The notes beneath the pieces are model-generated. The model ran no database searches and was not told where the DNA came from. It worked only from the letters and a program-made list of their open reading frames with translations. A DNA stretch of 64,000 nt from Pedobacter yulinensis (GTDB lineage: Bacteria > Bacteroidota > Bacteroidia > Sphingobacteriales > Sphingobacteriaceae): assembly GCF_003029735.1 (NCBI RefSeq), contig NZ_KZ686269.1, forward strand, positions 868,001 through 932,000, read 5' to 3'. Below, one piece after another: positions 41,587 to 47,924 of the stretch. The stretch's first letter is position 1. The number at the start of each line of letters is the position of its first letter. A program made the position numbers and the translations under genes.

Positions 41587-44304
41587 CTATTTTATGATTT
41601 TAAATGTTTTTAAATAATACTTTTCAGAAAGAAACTCTTTACCAAAAGTTTCTTTTAATAATGAAACTTCCTCTTTTGGAAGTTTGTCAGGTGCGTTTTC
41701 AATTTTGTTGATACGTTCCGCTATTTCTCGCTCGTTTTCATTATGTTGAATTGCTAAAATTTGATTGGAAAGAACAAACTCCAATACTTCGATTGAGCTT
41801 GTCTCTTGTTTGATGACTCCTGTTGCTTCAAGAATATTTAGAAGAAACGGGCATCTCCTCCTTGCTCCTTCTTCGGTTGCAGCTTCTATACCGTTTCGGT
41901 CGCAATAATTGGCAACAAATGATGCTTTAAAGAAATTTTGGTAAATGCTGTTTTTGGTGATGGTTGCTTTGCGTTCAACTCGATAAAGGTAGTTGAGCAT
42001 TAGACCGACAGCGTGCATATCCAATAAAACTTTTGTAATAAGTTTTCCCTCTTTCGGGTATTGCTGAATGAAGTGTCTTAATGCTTCATTGAAAGTGGAC
42101 GGTTGGGCGTTCATTTCCCAAGACGGAATATCTCTATCTTTGCCCTTAAATGTTAGGTCAAGCTTTTTGAATAACGGTTTTAGTGCTTCCGCTACTTCTT
42201 TTCCTTTTGGCGTAAGCTGTAATTCGTAGTCAATGTCTGCGCCTACTTTTCTATCGTCAACAACTAAACCAAGTTCCATTAAACCTTGCAGCTTGTATTT
42301 AGTTTGTCGTTGAAATGCTCCTAATCTGTCTTCGCCAAGGTTTCCTCTAATTCGGATATACTTTTCGTCAAGGTGCATTCCCTTCAAACGTCCGCCAAGC
42401 AACGTTTTCAAAATATACAAAATGTGTCCAAGATGTAAGCCTTGCGGGAAATGATAGCTCGCCTCTGTAAATTCTCCGATTTCCCGCAAGAATTTCACCC
42501 AAGAACCGAATAGAGCGAGATAACGAGCAACTTTAAATTCGCCTTGCTCATTGATTTCCTGTTGTGTTGGCTTCCGTCCTAACGACTCGGCTAAATCATA
42601 GTAAGCTGCAATTAAATCTTCTTTGGTAATTTCTCTACCTGCTTTGTCTTGTGCATCAAGTATTTGTTCTACTTCAGCATCGAAATGAACAGCACATTTC
42701 GGCGAATACTCGTAAATGATTTTTTCAATTCTGCCTGTTTTCGGATTTTTCTGTTCGTTCTTTCCTTTGGAAAGGTACTCACGAATTTTGTTCGCTTTTT
42801 GGTAGTTGCTGATAAAATCGAGGATGGTCACATTGTCTTTTCCTCCGCAAAGTCTTAATCCTCTGCCAAGTTGCTGAATGAAAACTGTTTTTGATTCAGT
42901 TGGTCGTAAGAACAGTAAAACTCGTAAATCGGGAAAATCTACTCCCTCATTAAATAAGTCAACGGTGAATGCGACAGTGAATTTATTTTCTCTGAATTGT
43001 TTTATTAACTCGTTTCGGTTTGGTGTTTCGGAAGTAATCGCATAAGACGGAATACCATTTTCATTGAAAAACTTCGCCATTGCTTCCGCATGCTTTACAG
43101 AAGCACAAAAACCAACTGTTTTAAATCCTTTTCCTTTTTTTAAATATTCCTTTAAAATCTGTTCATTGCGGCCTTTTATGATTAAGGCTCTATCAAGGTC
43201 ATTGACATTATATTTGTTTCCCTTATAACGGATTTGGGAATAATCAATATTATCTTTTAGTCCGTAATAAGTGTAAGGGACAAGAAAGCCATTTTCAATA
43301 GCTTCGTTTAACGTGTATTCAAAAACTTTTTGGTAGTCGAACAGTTCAAAAATATCCTTTCTGTCCATTCTGTCAGGCGTGGCTGTTAAGCCAAGCATAA
43401 AGAAATTGGGCTGAAAGTAATCAAGGATGATTTGATAGGATTGAGCTTGTCCGTGATGAACTTCATCAACAATGATGTAATCAAATTCATTGGCTTTGTA
43501 TTGATATAAAACATCAGGATTTCTCAATGTGTCCTTTGAAGCAAAAAGAATACGGGCATCCGTGTTTTCTTTCACATCACCAGTCAAAAGTCCCAACGCT
43601 TCTTTCGGATAGATTTTCTCAAAAGAGTCTCTCGACTGGCTTAAAATATCAAGTCTGTGAACGATAAATAGTATTTTGCCTGTTACTTTCTTCGTATCAA
43701 ACGCTGACAAAAATGTTTTCCCTGTTCCTGTCGGCAAAACAACTATTCCTTTTTTCCAGCCGAAACTTCTACGCAAATCAAGTTGTTGCAATGTCTGTTG
43801 TTGTAGATGGTTTGGCTCAACCAAATTTTCAGATAGGAGTTCAGGTATATTCCTATAGATAAGTCGTCTTATGCTATCGCTGACTTGCTTTCTCCAAAGC
43901 GGGTGTTGTAGCTGCGAATAAGAAAAGCGTAAAAGAAAATAACCTGCACTTAGGATTTCGTTTTGACGGTTCAGGTTATCATCATACATTTCTCGGGCAA
44001 TAACGCCTTCTGCGTGGTAAGTTTCTCCGTTTACTTCCAACGCCAATTTTTTATCGCCTTTCCACAATACAAAATCTATTCGCCTTGTCCTACCTTCGGA
44101 ATCAAGAAACGGATATTGAGGAACAACGTATTTTATATTTTCTTCACCAAGTAGCGGAAATAAAAAATCAGAAACAAAAAGCCTTTCGCTGTCTTGCGTA
44201 ATTCTGTTTTTGTAAAACTCCAAATATTCCTGCAAACTCACTTTTTCCTTGTCTGCAAGAGGATTTATCCAATTTATATGTTCCTTTAGTTCGTCTTGAT
44301 TCAT
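41587..44304 (-). CDS. nuclease-SF2 helicase fusion, putative restriction subunit
   Basis: A 905-residue protein. Residues about 30-150 form a PD-(D/E)xK-like nuclease: RRIDFVLWKGDKKLALEVNG has Asp77, Glu90 and Asn92, as in DUF559/Vsr-like folds. The helicase core follows: Walker A LPTGTGKT ending at 197, DEVH box at 280-283, LTATPDR near 309, and QQLGRGLRL near 470. The last 350 residues are helical and unassigned; they contain a segment (ESLGRKPTQQEINEQGEFKV) like small helicase-associated repeats. Its start overlaps the stop of the XRE gene (ATGA) and the methyltransferase follows one base after its stop, so it is the likely cleavage partner. Confidence 0.88.
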   Translation of the reverse strand: MNQDELKEHINWINPLADKEKVSLQEYLEFYKNRITQDSERLFVSDFLFPLLGEENIKYVVPQYPFLDSEGRTRRIDFVLWKGDKKLALEVNGETYHAEGVIAREMYDDNLNRQNEILSAGYFLLRFSYSQLQHPLWRKQVSDSIRRLIYRNIPELLSENLVEPNHLQQQTLQQLDLRRSFGWKKGIVVLPTGTGKTFLSAFDTKKVTGKILFIVHRLDILSQSRDSFEKIYPKEALGLLTGDVKENTDARILFASKDTLRNPDVLYQYKANEFDYIIVDEVHHGQAQSYQIILDYFQPNFFMLGLTATPDRMDRKDIFELFDYQKVFEYTLNEAIENGFLVPYTYYGLKDNIDYSQIRYKGNKYNVNDLDRALIIKGRNEQILKEYLKKGKGFKTVGFCASVKHAEAMAKFFNENGIPSYAITSETPNRNELIKQFRENKFTVAFTVDLFNEGVDFPDLRVLLFLRPTESKTVFIQQLGRGLRLCGGKDNVTILDFISNYQKANKIREYLSKGKNEQKNPKTGRIEKIIYEYSPKCAVHFDAEVEQILDAQDKAGREITKEDLIAAYYDLAESLGRKPTQQEINEQGEFKVARYLALFGSWVKFLREIGEFTEASYHFPQGLHLGHILYILKTLLGGRLKGMHLDEKYIRIRGNLGEDRLGAFQRQTKYKLQGLMELGLVVDDRKVGADIDYELQLTPKGKEVAEALKPLFKKLDLTFKGKDRDIPSWEMNAQPSTFNEALRHFIQQYPKEGKLITKVLLDMHAVGLMLNYLYRVERKATITKNSIYQNFFKASFVANYCDRNGIEAATEEGARRRCPFLLNILEATGVIKQETSSIEVLEFVLSNQILAIQHNENEREIAERINKIENAPDKLPKEEVSLLKETFGKEFLSEKYYLKTFKIIK

Positions 44305-44609
44305 TTCTTACTTTTTAAATAGGCAACTTTTTGTTCCGCTACCTTTAATGTCTTTCCAGCTACATCTTCATTCACGAGGTCATAAGCAATTTTTTCACTA
44401 AGATATTGAATAAGCAATTCGTCCTTTTTTAGGTCGAGAATATCAGCAAGTTTTAAAATTTGCTCCTTGGTTGCTTTTCGTTCCCCACGTTCTATTTTAC
44501 TTAGTATTGCTGTGTCAATGTCGAGTAAGGCAGCTACTTGTCTAAGCAGTAACCCTTTTTTTTCTCGGCTTTCTCGCAATATCTCACCTGTTGTTTGTTT
44601 AACGTTCAT
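44301..44609 (-). CDS. XRE-family regulator, controller of the defence operon
   Basis: A 102-residue protein starting at the ATG at 44609 (MNVKQTTGEILRESREKKG). The helix-turn-helix is classic: LLRQVAALLDIDTAILSKIERGERKATKEQILKLADIL. It is like the C (controller) proteins of restriction-modification systems in size and place. An open frame extends upstream to 44675 but crosses the promoter, so the shorter start is used. A TTGACA palindrome lies 23 bases upstream over the -7 box, which suggests self-control of the entire operon. It overlaps the nuclease-helicase by four bases. Confidence 0.92.
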   Translation of the reverse strand: MNVKQTTGEILRESREKKGLLLRQVAALLDIDTAILSKIERGERKATKEQILKLADILDLKKDELLIQYLSEKIAYDLVNEDVAGKTLKVAEQKVAYLKSKK

Positions 44610-44631
44610 ATTGTCGTTTGAAAATTTGCAC

Positions 44632-44676
44632 TTGACACTATATGTCAAATGTGGTGATATATTTTTGCCCTCCAAA
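44632..44676 (-). promoter_or_regulatory. operon promoter with overlapping palindromic operator
   Basis: TTGACA at 44632-44637 and TGTCAA at 44643-44648 form a perfect palindrome with a five-base spacer. On the minus strand the -7 box CACATTTG (44653-44646, one base off TAnnTTTG) ends inside it, and TTTG at 44676-44673 stands 19 bases upstream. The XRE protein probably binds here and blocks or tunes its own operon. Confidence 0.65.
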
Positions 44677-44724
44677 ATTTTAATATAAGTTCGCCCTTTT
44701 CTTTTGGCAATGCGAGGTTATGTT

Positions 44725-44952
44725 TTATTTGAAATCCCCGTCTTTTCGCTCTTTCAACCGATTCACTTCTTCTCTTTCCCGTTCTGCCTGCTCGATGGAC
44801 TGCCTTGCACTTTCTTCGACTTTTCTAATGGCACGCAATCTTTCTTCCTCCTGCTCAGCCCAACTTTTAAGCTCTTTGGGATTTTTCCTGTATGCCGAAT
44901 CAATATCAAGATGTTTATCTGTAAAACATTTTGATATACAGTATTTTACAAG
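44725..44952 (-). pseudogene. truncated 3' end of a gene encoding a coiled-coil C-terminus
   Basis: An open frame of 75 codons without a start codon runs from an in-frame TAG (44955-44953) to TAA at 44725-44727. It encodes a clear coding pattern: DKHLDIDSAYRKNPKELKSW then AEQEEERLRAIRKVEESA and IEQAEREREEVNRLKERKD, a charged coiled coil. The 5' part of the gene is missing exactly where the inverted and direct repeats of the island edge begin. It looks like a gene cut by integration or deletion. I do not recognise the family; a mobility gene is possible. Confidence 0.6.
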
Positions 44953-44954
44953 CT

Positions 44955-44996
44955 ATTCGGTGCTGCGAAAAACGGTGCAGTTCCGAAGCACCGAAT
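44955..44996. repeat. inverted repeat at the right island edge
   Basis: ATTCGGTGCT at 44955-44964 and AGCACCGAAT at 44987-44996 are perfect inverted copies with a 22-base spacer. The right arm is part of the 21-base direct repeat shared with the left edge, which suggests a recombination site. Confidence 0.6.
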
Positions 44997-45005
44997 CGGA
45001 CACCT
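44985..45005. repeat. right 21-base direct repeat of the island
   Basis: GAAGCACCGAATCGGACACC(T) differs from the left copy at 37254-37274 at two positions. It lies 103 bases from the 3' end of tRNA-Lys, beyond the tRNA terminator. Confidence 0.6.
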
Positions 45006-45039
45006 TAAGGATGCGATTTGATGCATATTTTGGCACAGT

Positions 45040-45082
45040 CCAAAAACAAAAAACCCTGCAGATGATGTCATCTGCAGGGTTT
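45040..45082 (-). terminator. rho-independent terminator of tRNA-Lys
   Basis: AAACCCTGCAGATGA at 45051-45065 and TCATCTGCAGGGTTT at 45068-45082 form a perfect 15-base stem with a two-base loop. On the minus strand it is followed by TTTTTTGTTTTTGG. It ends the tRNA transcript and is strong in both directions. Confidence 0.88.
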
Positions 45083-45107
45083 TAAGCCATTTTGAGGTGT
45101 TTTTCTG

Positions 45108-45180
45108 TGATCCCGCTGGGACTCGAACCCAGGACCCCAACATTAAAAGTGTTATGCTCTACCGGCTGAGCTACGGAATC
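45108..45180 (-). tRNA. tRNA-Lys (anticodon TTT)
   Basis: Read on the minus strand, a 73-base cloverleaf: acceptor GATTCCG pairs with CGGGATC (one G-U), D arm GCTC/GAGC, anticodon stem TAACA/TGTTG around the loop CTTTTAA giving anticodon TTT, T arm CTGGG TTCGAGT CCCAG, discriminator A. CCA is not encoded. A -7 promoter stands 20 bases upstream and a strong hairpin terminator follows. The defence island lies on its 3' side. Confidence 0.95.
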
Positions 45181-45200
45181 ATTTCCCGTTTTTGGGAGTG

Positions 45201-45208
45201 CAAATATA
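45201..45208 (-). promoter_or_regulatory. -7 promoter element of tRNA-Lys
   Basis: The minus strand reads TATATTTG, a full TAnnTTTG match, 20 bases before the tRNA 5' end. The region just upstream is very AT-rich; no perfect TTG box is seen. Confidence 0.6.
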
Positions 45209-45471
45209 GAATTATTATTTTAACATTACTGAATATCTTGCAAAAGAATTTTCAGCTTTCATGCAAAAACACAGCCCTTACCCAATAACAAATGCCTGTT
45301 TGCAGCGTTCTGAAGGGGTAAGCAACACAATATGCATGTTGCTTCTGCGGGTTAAGTTGATCTTTAGGCACTACAGGTCAGCCAGTTGTGCGCCGCAAAG
45401 AAAAAAAACACAAAAAGTGCCGGGAAATAACATTCTTTGGCTATTATTGAAAAAATTTAAAACAGATAAAT

Positions 45472-45648
45472 ATGGAAAAATTCGAGAAAGTGAAAGCACT
45501 CGTTGCTTCAATCGAAACCGACGTAGAAAAATTCTATAGCGCTGGAAATGCAGCAGCCGGAACACGCGTACGTAAAGGCATGCAAGACCTGAAAGTACTT
45601 GCTCAGGAAATCCGCACCGAAGTTACTGAAAAGAAAAACGCAAAATAA
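45472..45648 (+). CDS. Hc1-type histone H1-like small DNA-binding protein
   Basis: A 58-residue protein: MEKFEKVKALVASIETDVEKF, then YSAGNAAAGTRVRKGMQDLKVL and AQEIRTEVTEKKNAK. This is the common Bacteroidota histone H1/Hc1-like form, with the conserved AGTRxRKGxQDLK core. It probably binds DNA or assists nucleoid packing. The gene is a single unit with a hairpin terminator right after it, and TATTATTG upstream is one base off a -7 box. Confidence 0.9.
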   Translation: MEKFEKVKALVASIETDVEKFYSAGNAAAGTRVRKGMQDLKVLAQEIRTEVTEKKNAK

Positions 45649-45661
45649 TTTTGCTATCCCC

Positions 45662-45692
45662 AAAAAGCCGGTTCACCAACCGGCTTTTTTTT
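45662..45692 (+). terminator. rho-independent terminator
   Basis: AAAAAGCCGGTT at 45662-45673 and AACCGGCTTTTT at 45678-45689 form a perfect stem with a four-base loop and a long T tract after it. It ends the histone-like gene 13 bases after its stop codon. Confidence 0.92.
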
Positions 45693-45775
45693 TGCGCTCC
45701 GCTCCCCACCCGCGTTTTGTGCCCATACGGCCAGCTACCTTCCGATCTGACATCCGGTCGACGAACCCCTGCAGA

Positions 45776-45783
45776 TAATTTTG
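45776..45783 (+). promoter_or_regulatory. -7 promoter element of the AlbA_2 gene
   Basis: TAATTTTG matches TAnnTTTG and ends 15 bases before the ATG at 45799, so the leader would be very short. No TTG box is seen upstream. Confidence 0.4.
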
Positions 45784-45798
45784 TACCTTGTATGCGTC

Positions 45799-46440
45799 AT
45801 GAACATCAAGAAGCTCATCCTCCAGGGAGAAGGAACGACCCTCGATTTTAAAAAGACCATTACCAGCAACGAAAAAATCGCCAAGAGCCTCGTCGCTTTT
45901 GCCAACAACCAGGGCGGCAAACTGCTGGTCGGCGTCGCCGACGATGGCCGCATCAAAGGACTGAAAAGCGAAGACGAGGAACGCTACATGCTGGAAAAGT
46001 CGGCCACGCAGTTCTGTCGCCCGGCCATCGACATCCGCTTCGAAGAAGTTTATGTAGACGATAAATTGGTCCTGGTTGCAGAGATTCCTGAAAGCGATAC
46101 GAAGCCGCACTATGCGCTCGACGAACAGGGCAAATGGTGGGCCTATATCCGCATCCGGGATAAAACCGTTCTGGCCAGCAGGATCATCGTCGATGTACTC
46201 AAACAAACCGCACAACCGACCGACCAGGTCATCGTTTTTTCAGATAATGAAAAAAAGCTGCTCAGTTACCTGGAAGAAAACGGACGCATTACGCTCAAAC
46301 AGTTCAGCAAGCTGATCCGCGCTTCCTACCGCAAAACACAAAAAATCCTGGTCAGCCTGATCCTTGCAGGAGTGGTCAGCGCCCATACATCTGAGAGAGA
46401 GGAGTATTTTACCCAGGCCGGCGGACTACAGGCCTCCTGA
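45799..46440 (+). CDS. AlbA_2/Schlafen-type ATP-binding or DNA-binding protein
   Basis: A 213-residue protein starting at the ATG at 45799. The AlbA_2 domain covers about 5-130: EGTTLDFKKTITSNEKIAKSLVAFANNQGG, KLLVGVADDGRIKGL, and the KWWAYIRIRDKTV strand. A winged helix follows from about 145 (SYLEENGRITLKQFSKLIRASYRKTQKILVSLILAGVV). Such proteins are found as single regulators of unknown signal, and the domain also occurs in eukaryotic Schlafen. It is upstream of and co-oriented with the MATE exporter, 47 bases apart, and may regulate it. Confidence 0.85.
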   Translation: MNIKKLILQGEGTTLDFKKTITSNEKIAKSLVAFANNQGGKLLVGVADDGRIKGLKSEDEERYMLEKSATQFCRPAIDIRFEEVYVDDKLVLVAEIPESDTKPHYALDEQGKWWAYIRIRDKTVLASRIIVDVLKQTAQPTDQVIVFSDNEKKLLSYLEENGRITLKQFSKLIRASYRKTQKILVSLILAGVVSAHTSEREEYFTQAGGLQAS

Positions 46441-46487
46441 TAAAAATGAGCTTCAGTTGACGCGGAAATCACGATCTTTGTCGCCTT

Positions 46488-47852
46488 ATGATCCCTTCTA
46501 TCTACCAAAAATACAAATCCTACTATAAGGAAAATCTGCACCTGGCGCTCCCAATCGTGGTTTCGCAACTCGGCCACACCCTGGTACACCTGGCCGACAG
46601 CGTGATTGTCGGGCATTTTGCCGGCACCGTGCAACTGGCGGCCGTCTCGCTCGTGAACAGCGTATTTATGCTGGTCATGGTGTTTGGGTTGGGCATCTCC
46701 TACGGACTTACCCCGCTCGTAGCACGCGAAAACGGGGAACGCAACGCTGCAGAATGCGGCCGGCTTTTGTCGGTCAGCCTGCTGATCAATATTGCCGTCG
46801 GCATTTTGCTTTATCTTTTTATCCACTTCGGCACGCTGCTGATCATTGACCACCTGAACCAGAGTCCGGATGTGGTGGCCTATGCCAAACCCTACCTCGG
46901 CCTGCTGGGCATCAGCATTATTCCGCTGCTTATTTTTCAGACTTTTAAACAGTTTACCGAGGGCCTGGGCTTCACCAAACAGGCCATGATGGTTTCGATC
47001 TGGGGCAATGTGCTTAACGTGATCCTGGGTGTCGTTTTTGTAAAAGGCTTGTTTGGCATTGAACCAATGGGCGTAAACGGTGTGGGCTGGAGCACGTTGA
47101 TTGACCGCTGCCTGATGGCTGTTGTGATGTGTACGTATGTGATGCGTTCGAAACACTTCAAAGTTTACCTCACCGGCTTTCGGCTCGGACTTTTTGACCG
47201 GGTACGCGGTCTGCGCATTGTGAAACTGGGCATGCCAGTAGCCCTGCAGTACCTGTTCGAGATCAGCGCTTTCAGTGGTGCGGCCATCCTTGCGGGTACC
47301 ATTGGCGCAGTACAGCAGGCTGCGCACCAGGTGGCCATTAACCTGGCGGCGATTACTTATATGATGGCAAGCGGAATTGCCTCTGCTGCCACCATTAAAA
47401 CGGGCACAAACCTGGGCGCGAAAGCATTTACAGACCTGCGCCGCTCGGCCATTGCAAGCTACCACGTTACCCTGCTGTTTATGACCTGTACGGCGCTGCT
47501 GTTCATGCTGGCCTGCAACCTGCTCCCTTATATCTACACTTCAGACGGCGCGGTCATTGTCGTCGCCAGTCAGTTGCTGATTCTTGCAGGATTTTTCCAG
47601 CTGTTCGACGGAACACAGGTAGTCGGCCTGGGCATTCTTCGCGGAATTGGCGATGTGAACGTCCCTACGCTGATCACTTTCCTTTCGTATTGGGTAGTAG
47701 GAATTCCGGTCGGTTACCTGCTCGGCATCCAGCTTAGATGGGGAATAGACGGCATTTGGTATGGCCTGGTGCTTGGACTGGTAACAGCCTCTATCCTGCT
47801 GTTCTTCAGGTTTCAGAACAAGACGCGGCAACTGATGTCTACCATTAATTAA
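46488..47852 (+). CDS. MATE-family efflux transporter
   Basis: A 454-residue inner-membrane exporter with 12 predicted membrane segments in two halves. The family motifs are ALPIVVSQLGHTLVHLADSVIVGHFAG near the start and GAAILAGTIGAVQQAAHQVAINLA at the start of the second half. It exports cationic drugs or dyes with Na+ or H+ antiport; the substrate is unknown. Length is typical. It follows the AlbA_2 gene and precedes the TonB receptor operon by 72 bases. Confidence 0.93.
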   Translation: MIPSIYQKYKSYYKENLHLALPIVVSQLGHTLVHLADSVIVGHFAGTVQLAAVSLVNSVFMLVMVFGLGISYGLTPLVARENGERNAAECGRLLSVSLLINIAVGILLYLFIHFGTLLIIDHLNQSPDVVAYAKPYLGLLGISIIPLLIFQTFKQFTEGLGFTKQAMMVSIWGNVLNVILGVVFVKGLFGIEPMGVNGVGWSTLIDRCLMAVVMCTYVMRSKHFKVYLTGFRLGLFDRVRGLRIVKLGMPVALQYLFEISAFSGAAILAGTIGAVQQAAHQVAINLAAITYMMASGIASAATIKTGTNLGAKAFTDLRRSAIASYHVTLLFMTCTALLFMLACNLLPYIYTSDGAVIVVASQLLILAGFFQLFDGTQVVGLGILRGIGDVNVPTLITFLSYWVVGIPVGYLLGIQLRWGIDGIWYGLVLGLVTASILLFFRFQNKTRQLMSTIN

Positions 47853-47889
47853 GATTAATTCTAAATAAATTCGTCGCGATTGCTGGTTT

Positions 47890-47907
47890 TTGCGCATTTT
47901 TGCGCAA
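47890..47907. promoter_or_regulatory. palindrome in the leader of the TonB receptor operon
   Basis: TTGCGCA at 47890-47896 and TGCGCAA at 47901-47907 form a perfect palindrome with a four-T spacer. It stands 18 bases before the proposed TTG start at 47925. TAAATTCG at 47866-47873 is a one-mismatch -7 box, so the palindrome would lie just downstream of transcription start, as an operator or leader hairpin. Confidence 0.5.
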
Positions 47908-47924
47908 GATTGGATTTACCCGCA

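Noticed and set aside
44720-45085. Plus-strand open frame at the island edge
   Set aside because: Lies opposite the coiled-coil remnant and crosses the inverted repeat and terminator; composition explained by the minus-strand remnant.
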